Source: an uncultured Oscillospiraceae bacterium (GTDB lineage Bacteria; Bacillota; Clostridia; Oscillospirales; Oscillospiraceae). Taken from it: DNA of 6,844 nt. Position 1 is the stretch's first letter, and each line of letters begins with the position of its first letter. The DNA is taken from contig CALWXI010000054.1 of the NCBI GenBank assembly GCA_944385455.1, forward strand, positions 1 through 6,844, read 5' to 3'. Under the pieces are notes generated by a model. That model saw nothing but the letters and a program-made list of their open reading frames with translations, had not been told where the DNA came from and did not search any database. Shown here piece by piece: positions 1 to 5,659 of this stretch. The position numbers and the translations under genes are program-made.

Positions 1-315
1 GGCGGGCGGATCCGCAGGCAGCGGGAATTTCTGGGCTATACCCGGGAGCAGTTTGCGGAGCTGCTGGACGTGACGCCGAAATTCTGCGCGGACATCGAGC
101 TGGGCGTCAAGGGCATGTCGGTGCAGACCCTGTGCCGGATCTCCGAGATCCTGCGCCTGTCCACGGATTTCATCCTCTTCGGGAAGGAGAACTCCGGGGG
201 TTCCACCCCCATCGTCCAGTTGCTGCGCAGCTGCTCGCCGTCGGAGCAGGCCTATGCGGAGCAGATGCTGAAAACCTTTATCATGGCAATGAACGCAAAA
301 AAAGAATCGCCCTAA
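1..315 (+). CDS. XRE-family helix-turn-helix regulator, 5'-truncated by window edge
   Basis: The frame is open from base 1 and stops with TAA at 313-315, giving 104 visible residues. It begins GGRIRRQREFLGYTREQFAE, which matches the first helices of a Cro/C1 (XRE) helix-turn-helix; the following stretch VTPKFCADIELGVKG is the recognition-helix region and LCRISEILRLSTDFILFG the closing helices. Only a handful of N-terminal residues are probably missing. The last 40 residues (PIVQLLRSCSPSEQAYAEQML...) are a short helical tail of the kind seen in Clostridial mobile-element regulators. Starting at the internal GTG at base 70 would cut the HTH in half, so it is rejected. The likely role is repression or control of the element's genes. 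It converges on the amidotransferase gene and shares a terminator with it. Its operator is not identifiable here. Confidence 0.85.
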   Translation, partial: GGRIRRQREFLGYTREQFAELLDVTPKFCADIELGVKGMSVQTLCRISEILRLSTDFILFGKENSGGSTPIVQLLRSCSPSEQAYAEQMLKTFIMAMNAKKESP

Positions 316-330
316 GGCGATTCTTTTTTT
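297..330. terminator. Bidirectional intrinsic terminator between convergent genes
   Basis: GAATCGCC (304-311) pairs with GGCGATTC (316-323) around the four-base loop CTAA. The stem is flanked by a run of A on the left (297-303) and of T on the right (324-330), so it has a U-tail when read in either direction. The stop codon of the XRE gene (313-315) lies inside the loop. The stop of the minus-strand amidotransferase gene is about 30 bases to the right. It therefore probably terminates both transcripts. Confidence 0.9.
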
Positions 331-358
331 GCGCCCATTCCCCGAAAAGGGGAACAGG

Positions 359-1279
359 TCAAAGCTCTCCGCAGTAAAAGAGCTCCTCCAGCTCATCCGG
401 TGTAAATCCCTGGGCTGTCAGACGGTCCACGTCTTCCGGAGCATATCCAAAGGCCATAGCCACACCGCGCAGTTCCTCCAGATGGGTCCGCTCCGGCTGT
501 GGGCGAGGGGGCAAACGGTTTTCTGTCAGAAAGAACGGGAAATGCGGTGCGAAGAGGTTCCGGTCATCAAAGAACGCTTTCGTGATTTTGCCGTTCCTTC
601 CGATGCGCAGGAGCTCCCCGCACGCGGTACGGACCTCCTCCGGCTCTCCCAGCCGCGTCCGGACCCTCTGCAGCGCCTGCGTCAGGATGGCCGATGTGGA
701 GGCATAGAGATACACGCCGCTTGCCGGGAAATGATACAGGCACAAGGGATTGTCTCCCTTGACGATATACAGCCGGTCCTCCGCATCCAGTACGGTGATG
801 GTAAAGGAGCCCTCCAGCTGCTCCGCCATATCACGGAGGCTGACAAGATCCAATGTGCCTGCCTGCTGGATCAGCTGTACGGCGATGTAGCTGTCCGCCT
901 CGATCTTTGTTTTGGGCAGCCGCAGCCGGGCCCGCAGCGTACGGTCGTTCCGGAGAACGCCGTTGTGCGCCAGGGCAAAGGCACCGGTATCCGCCGTGCC
1001 GAGGAACGGGTGATTGTTGTAATTCTTCCTGGCGCTTCCCTGCGTAGCCATGCGGGTATGGCCCATGATGACGCGGGCATCCCGGGGAACGGAGAAGTGC
1101 ATGAGATGGCCGGGAAGGGGACGCTTGAAAATCCGGAGCCTGCTGCCGCTGCGGTAGGCGATGCCGGTGGCGTCTGTGCCCCGGGCCTCACAGGCGGCGG
1201 CCAGCGCCGACAGGATCTGGTTCCGCTGCCCCACGGTCAGGGTACGGCGGTAGTCGATCAGGCCAAACAGACAGCACAT
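359..1279 (-). CDS. Stand-alone class II glutamine amidotransferase (Ntn hydrolase)
   Basis: This 306-residue protein carries the class II glutaminase domain shared by GlmS, PurF and AsnB. The family releases ammonia from glutamine using an N-terminal cysteine exposed after Met removal; related Ntn hydrolases cleave amide bonds. Visible motifs are MCCLFG with Cys2 as predicted nucleophile, RGTDATGIAY (33-42), GHTRMAT (73-79, the glutamine-binding Arg), NNHPF (88-92), HNGVLRN (105-111, the oxyanion-hole Asn-Gly), EADSY (127-131), LEGSFTI (155-161) and KGDNPL (174-179). No SIS, phosphoribosyltransferase or synthetase domain follows; the last 65 residues are a short helical tail. The acceptor enzyme is therefore probably the amidoligase encoded immediately upstream. 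The start is set by the need for Cys at position 2. An AGGAGG (1289-1294) lies inside the end of the amidoligase gene, 9 bases before the ATG, and one base separates the two genes, so translation is likely coupled. The true substrate is unknown. Confidence 0.9.
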   Translation of the reverse strand: MCCLFGLIDYRRTLTVGQRNQILSALAAACEARGTDATGIAYRSGSRLRIFKRPLPGHLMHFSVPRDARVIMGHTRMATQGSARKNYNNHPFLGTADTGAFALAHNGVLRNDRTLRARLRLPKTKIEADSYIAVQLIQQAGTLDLVSLRDMAEQLEGSFTITVLDAEDRLYIVKGDNPLCLYHFPASGVYLYASTSAILTQALQRVRTRLGEPEEVRTACGELLRIGRNGKITKAFFDDRNLFAPHFPFFLTENRLPPRPQPERTHLEELRGVAMAFGYAPEDVDRLTAQGFTPDELEELFYCGEL

Positions 1280-1280
1280 T

Positions 1281-2396
1281 TCAGATCTCCTCCTCTGCAG
1301 GCACAGGCTCGTTGATGTACAGCCGCCGTTCCTTCAGGTACTGCACCAGTTCCGGCTCCTGACAGCCGGAGACGAAGGTGGTCCAGGACATGGCTTTCAG
1401 CTCGTCGTCGGAAAGATGGATCGCCACGTCGCAGATCCGGTCGACGAGCTGCAGCGTGGCGATGAGGGTGTTGTATTTCAGGGTCCCCCGGAAGATCCGG
1501 AACTCAACGGTGTCGCGGTTGGTGAGATTGACGCAGGCATACCGCCCGCAGGCGCAGCCCTTTTTGGCGTGGTCCAGGATCTCCATGGGTTGGTCCTGAT
1601 AGCCGTATCGGGCTGCCCACCGTTCCAGCTGGCGGCGCGTCCGGCGGCTGAATTTCAGCAGTTCCTCCCAGTGCTTTTCAAAGAAGTACAGCACCCGGGC
1701 GACGGCGGCGTCCTGCTGTTCCTCTCCAGGGCCAAAGGCTGTCCGGCTGATATGGACATGGAGTCCGCAGGTGCCGGCCAGATGGCTGGAATACCCCAGG
1801 GATACCGCCTTCCGGCAGATCTCCTCCCAGGGCATCTGCGCTTTGTGGTACTGCAGGGACATGGGGTGGGTCACGATCTCGAATCCGTCGTCCAGGGAAC
1901 CGTCGTGCTTGCAGTAGATCCGTTCCTGATCCGTGTTGGCCAGTTTCAGGATCTCCCGGGCATTGGACGCAGTTTCCCCGCCTGCATCCACCTCCAGTTC
2001 CACGCCGAAGAATCTGGGACCGTCCCCGTAGAAAATGGGCTCCGGTTTATAATAGTAGTCCTGGATGGCCCGGCCACGGGCAGTCCTGTTATAGCAGACA
2101 CTGCACAGCGGTTCCTCGTCATCGGGATCGTCCCGGTCATAACAGGCCTCATCTTCCCGCAGCAGCGTCCCGCATCGGACGCAGTTGGTGTAATACCGGT
2201 CATAGCAGTTCTGGCAGAGGGGCGTTTGCGCGTCCCCGGCATTGTCATCCCGCCAGAGGCGCTCCCCGCAGACATGACAGACCACCGTCTCGCCTGAAAA
2301 ACAGGCGGGGCAAAGCGGATGATCGTCGAATTCCTCCCGCTGGGCAGCAGGACACGTTTGTTGACAGATCTCACAGACAAAGGTTTTTTCACGCAC
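1281..2396 (-). CDS. Amidoligase_2-family carboxylate-amine ligase with N-terminal zinc-finger-like region
   Basis: This is a 371-residue protein with two parts. Residues 8-101 contain three regularly spaced Cys4 units (C8/C11-C29/C32, C40/C43-C61/C64, C72/C75-C98/C101), resembling LIM-like or treble-clef zinc fingers. Residues from about 128 to 330 match the Amidoligase_2 family, a glutamine synthetase-like COOH-NH2 ligase fold that uses ATP to join a carboxylate to an amine. Signature segments are FFGVELEVD (129-137, likely metal-binding Glu133/Glu135), KHDGSLDDGFEIVTHP (163-178), CGLHVHIS (210-217) and TVEFRIFRGTLK (296-307). A further Cys cluster, CACGRYAC (281-288), sits just before the last motif. 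The start is GTG at 2394-2396, with AAGGAGG (2405-2411) 8 bases upstream; the preceding micropeptide stop codon directly abuts it. The glutaminase partner follows one base after its stop. The substrate is not known; the zinc-finger region could bind a protein or nucleic-acid partner (inference). Confidence 0.88.
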   Translation of the reverse strand: MREKTFVCEICQQTCPAAQREEFDDHPLCPACFSGETVVCHVCGERLWRDDNAGDAQTPLCQNCYDRYYTNCVRCGTLLREDEACYDRDDPDDEEPLCSVCYNRTARGRAIQDYYYKPEPIFYGDGPRFFGVELEVDAGGETASNAREILKLANTDQERIYCKHDGSLDDGFEIVTHPMSLQYHKAQMPWEEICRKAVSLGYSSHLAGTCGLHVHISRTAFGPGEEQQDAAVARVLYFFEKHWEELLKFSRRTRRQLERWAARYGYQDQPMEILDHAKKGCACGRYACVNLTNRDTVEFRIFRGTLKYNTLIATLQLVDRICDVAIHLSDDELKAMSWTTFVSGCQEPELVQYLKERRLYINEPVPAEEEI

Positions 2397-2498
2397 TTAT
2401 GATTCCTCCTTCAGCAGTTGATCGATGGCGGTGCACAAGAGGGCTGCCGCGGCAGCCAGAATGATGCCCAGGGCATTTTTCCGGAAAGCGGGCTTCAC
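2397..2498 (-). CDS. 33-residue single-span membrane micropeptide
   Basis: This short gene is read on the minus strand from GTG (2496-2498) to TAA (2397-2399). The peptide begins MKPAFRKNALG, continues with a hydrophobic stretch IILAAAAALLCTAI, and ends DQLLKEES. That is a positively charged N-terminus, one predicted transmembrane helix and an acidic tail. Its GTG overlaps the TGA of the preceding micropeptide gene, and no good ribosome binding site lies in front of it, so it probably depends on re-initiation. Its stop codon directly abuts the amidoligase start, and its KEE codons contain the amidoligase ribosome binding site. This placement is strong evidence that the frame is translated, or at least retained. 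It shares DQLL followed by K/R with the upstream micropeptide. I do not recognise a family. It could be a substrate of the ligase, a membrane anchor, a toxin-like peptide or only a coupling leader. Confidence 0.6.
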   Translation of the reverse strand: MKPAFRKNALGIILAAAAALLCTAIDQLLKEES

Positions 2499-2581
2499 CC
2501 CAGGGTGCAGACCTTGCGGAGCAGCTGGTCTGCCAGCTCCGCCAAAATAGCGCGGATCACGGAAAGCAGTGTGTTCAGCAT
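2495..2581 (-). CDS. 28-residue amphipathic micropeptide, first gene of the amidoligase operon
   Basis: This is a minus-strand gene from ATG (2579-2581) to TGA (2495-2497). A strong AAGGAGG (2588-2594) lies 6 bases before the ATG, the best-placed ribosome binding site in the leader, which supports real translation. The peptide starts MLNTLLSVIRAILAELADQL and continues with RKVCTLG. It can form an amphipathic helix with leucine/isoleucine on one face and Arg, Glu, Asp on the other, and it carries one Cys near the C-terminus. It has no secretion-type signal peptide. Its stop overlaps the GTG of the next micropeptide. No family is recognised. Possible roles are ligase substrate, membrane-active peptide, regulatory leader peptide, or the first half of a longer protein if the ribosome shifts frame into the next gene. 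Confidence 0.6.
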   Translation of the reverse strand: MLNTLLSVIRAILAELADQLLRKVCTLG

Positions 2582-2613
2582 GGGTTTCCTCCTTTTTTCT
2601 TCAAAACAAAATT

Positions 2614-2660
2614 GCTGCGGTGACATTCGGATGTCTTCGACATCCGAATGTCACCGCAGC
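2614..2660. repeat. Perfect 22-bp inverted repeat (hairpin) in the leader of the amidoligase operon
   Basis: Bases 2614-2635 are exactly complementary to 2639-2660 around the three-base loop TTC. Read on the minus strand, the stem is followed at once by AATTTTGTTTT (2603-2613), so it resembles an intrinsic terminator or attenuator located 32 bases before the first start codon of the operon. On the plus strand there is no immediate T-run. Within each arm the core ACATTCGGATGT / ACATCCGAATGT is itself nearly palindromic, so it could alternatively be a protein-binding operator. It could end transcripts coming leftwards from the unknown gene at 2930-3946 and also attenuate the operon. Confidence 0.75.
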
Positions 2661-2669
2661 TTCGTAAGA

Positions 2670-2698
2670 ATGATATTTTTTTGAAAGGGAGAGGAAAA
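2670..2698 (-). promoter_or_regulatory. Weak candidate sigma-70-type promoter for the amidoligase operon
   Basis: On the minus strand a TATCAT -10-like box (2670-2675, five of six matches to TATAAT) lies 17 bases from TTTTCC (2693-2698, three of six matches to TTGACA). If used, transcription would start just before the 22-bp hairpin and place it in the 5' leader. The -35 match is poor, so this is tentative. Confidence 0.25.
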
Positions 2699-2757
2699 CC
2701 AGACAGGGCGTCAGGAGGGAAACAGGAGGATAATCTTCAGAAACGGAGGAACATTGC

Positions 2758-3036
2758 ATGGAACACAGTGCCTGTCAGGAACGGCTGGAAGCCTATAAGG
2801 AGGAACATCTGCCGGTGGTGCTGACCCCCGCCGAGGCCATGGACATTCTGGGCGTGGGGAAAAACACGTTGTACCGGATGCTCCATTCCGGGCAGCTCCC
2901 GGCCATCCGCATCGGACGGATCTGGCGGATCAATCTGGAGTCTCTTCAAGCATATCTATCCCATCCACCAACGCTTCCGAACGGTTGCAATGATGCCGCC
3001 AATCGAACCCGGCAAAGAAATCGGAGTCATCATTAA
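2758..3036 (+). CDS. Excisionase-like / AlpA-like helix-turn-helix DNA-binding protein
   Basis: This is a 92-residue protein. After a 19-residue leader it matches the HTH_17 (excisionase, MerR-like winged helix) pattern: VVLTPAEAMDILGVGKNTLY (helix-turn-helix, about 20-39), then GQLPAIRIGRIWRINLESLQ (wing and closing helix, about 45-64). Such proteins act as recombination directionality factors or as small regulators in mobile elements. The ATG at 2758 has GGAGG (2745-2749) 8 bases upstream. The family match ends near residue 68; residues 69-92 (HPPTLPNG... to HH) are polar and lie antisense to the C-terminus of the converging gene, overlapping by 107 bases. That tail probably arose by readthrough after a recombination event removed the original stop (inference). 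A second protein of the same fold is encoded at 5646-5858. Confidence 0.82.
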   Translation: MEHSACQERLEAYKEEHLPVVLTPAEAMDILGVGKNTLYRMLHSGQLPAIRIGRIWRINLESLQAYLSHPPTLPNGCNDAANRTRQRNRSHH

Positions 3037-3946
3037 AATCATCTTCGCCCTTGCTGACATAGAGCTGGCAACGCAGGTTCCCGAGAAAGGTCAAAAAAGG
3101 AATGTTCCACTTCGGCTCCGGATGACCTTCATCGGAATCAATGGTTCGGATGCCGGAAAACGAACAGAGCGTGTCATCGATATATTTCAGGATTTCTGCA
3201 GATAACTGCCGATGCTCTTCCCGTACGTCGGTAGGCTCAAGATCCTCCACAGCGTCAAGCAGATTTCCGGCATGTCCGCCCAGCAGGACCAAAGAATTTG
3301 TCAGAATATCATAGGTGTAAAAGGAGAGCGGCACATTACAGGAGTGAGATACCGCCCGCAGGATCACGAAGAAAATCATGATTTGACGGTAGATCCCAAA
3401 TGCGCGTTTTGTGTTTTTGCTCGATACGTTTCGCGCCTGCGGATTGCGATAAAGCCCAGGATATGCATCCTCCAGAGAGGGAATATCCAGATACATCCGC
3501 ATCTTTTTGGAAAAGTTCCGCCTGGAGTCACGTTGGTAGGAATACAGGTTTTCAACAAAGGAATCGTTTATCTGCCTCTTTTGCAGGTAGCCCGTCAGCA
3601 GTACCGGTAAAAAGGATCTGATCAGCGGATCCTCCGGAAAGAGGTAGTTGAACTCTGTGAGGCCCGCCATGAGCCGTTCCCGATCAGAGATATAGAGCGG
3701 AAACTTCCGGAATTCCGCATCCGGCATATGGCGTTTCAGATCCTCAACATGAAAGATCACGTCTCCGAACCAGAATCCCTTCTTTCCCGGTCCAAATTTT
3801 TCAAAAAATTCCTGTGCCTCCATACCGGCAGCGTCATCCAGCGCCGTCCAATGATCCTGAAGCCTTTTCCACAGGTCTTGAGAATATGCCTTCAGGACCG
3901 CATCAGCCGTCGATCCAATTCCCGAAAAAGTCAGATCCTGATCCAT
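2930..3946 (-). CDS. Unknown protein, 338 residues, probable accessory cargo
   Basis: I do not recognise the family. The frame is long, and its composition is natural for a soluble, largely helical protein with many aromatic residues (for example DLWKRLQDHW at 24-33, GKKGFWFGDVIFHVEDL at 54-70, EFNYLFPEDPLIRSFLPVLL at 98-117). A short hydrophobic segment, QIMIFFVILRAV (188-199), and an acidic patch, EDDFNDDSDF (301-310), are visible. No Walker, nuclease, protease or HTH motif is evident. The ATG at 3944-3946 is chosen over an in-frame GTG at 3997, because that GTG sits in the 3984-4017 hairpin and lacks a ribosome binding site; the site before 3946 (GAAAGAAG) is itself weak. The DNA appears more AT-rich than the flanks (43% GC in 3001-3060 against 58% in 4681-4740), suggesting a separate origin. 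Its 3' end overlaps the converging excisionase-like gene. A defence or other accessory role is a guess from position only. Confidence 0.72.
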   Translation of the reverse strand: MDQDLTFSGIGSTADAVLKAYSQDLWKRLQDHWTALDDAAGMEAQEFFEKFGPGKKGFWFGDVIFHVEDLKRHMPDAEFRKFPLYISDRERLMAGLTEFNYLFPEDPLIRSFLPVLLTGYLQKRQINDSFVENLYSYQRDSRRNFSKKMRMYLDIPSLEDAYPGLYRNPQARNVSSKNTKRAFGIYRQIMIFFVILRAVSHSCNVPLSFYTYDILTNSLVLLGGHAGNLLDAVEDLEPTDVREEHRQLSAEILKYIDDTLCSFSGIRTIDSDEGHPEPKWNIPFLTFLGNLRCQLYVSKGEDDFNDDSDFFAGFDWRHHCNRSEALVDGIDMLEETPD

Positions 3947-3983
3947 TTTTCTCAACTTCTTTCTCAAAATTCTGTCAACAGGG

Positions 3984-4017
3984 CCGAATTTCCGCACAGG
4001 CGTTTGCGGAAATTCGG
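3984..4017. repeat. 13-bp inverted repeat upstream of the helicase gene
   Basis: CCGAATTTCCGCA (3984-3996) is exactly complementary to TGCGGAAATTCGG (4005-4017), with the eight-base loop CAGGCGTT. It lies between the divergently transcribed unknown gene and helicase gene. No T-run follows on either strand, so it is not a standard terminator. It may be an operator, a leader RNA structure or part of a replication origin for the helicase downstream; the sequence does not decide. Confidence 0.6.
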
Positions 4018-4038
4018 TCCCCCTACACCAAAGGGGAC
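4017..4038. repeat. Second small hairpin abutting the 13-bp inverted repeat
   Basis: GTCCCC (4017-4022) pairs with GGGGAC (4033-4038) across a ten-base loop. Its first base is the last base of the preceding hairpin, so the two can stack or compete. It lies about 70 bases before the helicase start codon. Function is unknown; a leader structure is possible. Confidence 0.4.
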
Positions 4039-4090
4039 GATGGTTCTATGATTGCAACAGGTCAAGCCGGCTGGACCCGAACAACCTGAA

Positions 4091-4096
4091 GGAGGA
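4091..4096 (+). promoter_or_regulatory. Ribosome binding site that fixes the helicase start
   Basis: GGAGGA lies 9 bases before the ATG at 4106. It excludes the upstream in-frame TTG at 4052, which has no such site. A TATGAT box at 4047-4052 could be a -10 element for this gene, but no convincing -35 element is seen. Confidence 0.8.
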
Positions 4097-4105
4097 TCAA
4101 AGAAG

Positions 4106-5659
4106 ATGTTCGACGATGACTGGAACGCCCCTGATGATAACCTGGACCTGTGCCAGATGATGCGGGAGGATGCGAGAGCCGCCTCCTGGCGCAAGGCACG
4201 GGGCATCCCCGATCCAAAAGAACCCGAAGTACCGTCCCCTACGGCGAAGAGTCCCCGTAAACGGGCCAATTTCTTCTCCGACCTGGTGGACGGGATCGCA
4301 AAAAACGGTCAGATCCTCATGACAGAGGACGGCCAGGCCTTTGCCTATGAGGAAGAGTCGGGCGACTACCGCCCCATCCCCAATCTGACGGTCTGGCTGG
4401 CCAATTTCTTCCCGGAGTTCACCACCCGGAGCCTCCTGGCCAACGACATCCGGGAGATCGCCCAGCGGCTCACCTGGCGCAGCGACATCCGGTGTGACCG
4501 TGACAGCTTCAACCGCTCCCGGGAGCTGGTGAACCTGGAAAACGGCGTGTTCAATCTGGAGACCGGGGAGCTGCTGCCCCATGATCCCCGCTTCCGCTTC
4601 ACCTATCAGATCCGCGCCAGCTACCTTGCGGAGCCGGAGGTCCCCTCCTGTCCGGCGTTTGACGCCTTCTGTGCCTCTTCTTTGGGCGGGATCGCGGACA
4701 AACGCAGGCTGCTGCTGGAGATTATCGGCTACATCTGCTCCGACCAGAGCGACGGGAAATGCGCGTTTCTCCTGAAGGGAGAACCCGACTCCGGGAAAAG
4801 CGTCGTCTCGGCGTTCATCGCCCGGCTGTTCGACCCCGCCCTGGTCAGCAGCATCCCCCTGCATCAGCTGGGCGACCGCTTTTTCCGGGCGGAACTGGCC
4901 GGGAAGAAGGTCAACATTGCCGGAGAGATCGCCGGCCGGAGCCTGCGGGACATCTCCATCTTCAAGTCCATCACCGGAGGCGACCGGATCACCGGGGAGT
5001 ACAAAGGCAGAGACCCATTCTGCTTTACGCCGCGATGCAAGCTGCTCTTCTCCGGAAACACGCTGCCCCGGGCCACAGAGGCCGACACCACCGCCGCCTT
5101 CGTCAACCGGCTTGTGGTGTTGCTTTTCAACCGGAGCATTCCGCGCCGGCAGCAGGACAGGCAGCTGCCGGACAAGCTCTGGCGGGAGCGGGATGCCATC
5201 GTGACCCTTGCGCTTCGGGCGATGTGGGAGGTGATGGGGCGGAACTTCCTGTTCACGCTGCCGGCGGACTCGAAGGCCTTTCTCCGCTCCTTCGCAGACC
5301 GGTCCAACATCCTGCAGGGATTCCTGGAGGAAGTCTGTGTGCGCGCTCCCGACGCCAGGGTCTTCAATGTGGACCTCTGGCGTGCGTTCTCCGACTACTG
5401 CGACCGCAACGGACTGGACCGCCTGTCCCGATCCCAGCTGTACGATCTGCTCTCCGGTGTACCGGGTGTGATCGCCAAGCGGATCCGTATCGGCAGTGAG
5501 AACCGGCAGGGGCACGTTGGGATCGGGCTCAAGGCTGCATATTTGGCTGGAACAGTGGAACAAACTGCGCAATCGCCTGCGCCGCAAGGGGAAGATCGTT
5601 CCGAGAAAACTGAAAAATATATCATCACTGAGGGGGACGATGCCGATGGGCGCGCATAA
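4106..5659 (+). CDS. D5_N / P4-type phage-plasmid replication helicase (annotated as primase family)
   Basis: This is a 517-residue protein. Residues about 95-200 match the D5_N region, with the characteristic VNLENGVFNLETGELLPHD (142-160). Residues about 215-345 form a superfamily 3 helicase ATPase: Walker A GEPDSGKS (225-232), Walker B-like KVNIAGEI (268-275), ITGGDRITGEYKGRDPF (289-305), motif C KLLFSGNTLPRA (312-323) and the arginine-bearing FVNRLVVLLF (332-341). Residues about 395-480 resemble a winged-helix-like C-terminal part. In phages, plasmids and integrative elements such proteins unwind the element's origin. No CHC2/TOPRIM or AEP primase active site is evident in the first 90 residues, so primase activity should not be assumed. 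The last 35 residues are polar and low in conserved features. The gene overlaps the downstream excisionase-like gene by 14 bases, indicating one rightward replication/excision operon. Confidence 0.9.
   Translation: MFDDDWNAPDDNLDLCQMMREDARAASWRKARGIPDPKEPEVPSPTAKSPRKRANFFSDLVDGIAKNGQILMTEDGQAFAYEEESGDYRPIPNLTVWLANFFPEFTTRSLLANDIREIAQRLTWRSDIRCDRDSFNRSRELVNLENGVFNLETGELLPHDPRFRFTYQIRASYLAEPEVPSCPAFDAFCASSLGGIADKRRLLLEIIGYICSDQSDGKCAFLLKGEPDSGKSVVSAFIARLFDPALVSSIPLHQLGDRFFRAELAGKKVNIAGEIAGRSLRDISIFKSITGGDRITGEYKGRDPFCFTPRCKLLFSGNTLPRATEADTTAAFVNRLVVLLFNRSIPRRQQDRQLPDKLWRERDAIVTLALRAMWEVMGRNFLFTLPADSKAFLRSFADRSNILQGFLEEVCVRAPDARVFNVDLWRAFSDYCDRNGLDRLSRSQLYDLLSGVPGVIAKRIRIGSENRQGHVGIGLKAAYLAGTVEQTAQSPAPQGEDRSEKTEKYIITEGDDADGRA

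Noticed and set aside
329..2297. Long plus-strand open frames at 329-1315 and 1416-2297
   Set aside because: They mirror the amidotransferase and amidoligase genes, whose motifs are unmistakable on the minus strand; the plus-strand translations show no domain and biased composition.
2614..2660. Inverted repeat as an IS end or CRISPR repeat
   Set aside because: There is a single copy with a 3-base loop, no transposase, no spacer-repeat pattern and no target duplication.
3947..3997. GTG start extending the unknown minus-strand protein by 17 residues
   Set aside because: The codon lies in the hairpin at 3984-4017 and no ribosome binding site precedes it.
3728..4089. Plus-strand open frames at 3728-4051 and 3814-4089
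   Set aside because: They overlap the 5' part of the unknown minus-strand gene and the hairpins, and have no domain pattern or convincing ribosome binding site.
4052..4105. TTG start giving an 18-residue longer helicase
   Set aside because: There is no ribosome binding site before it, while GGAGGA sits well placed before the ATG at 4106.
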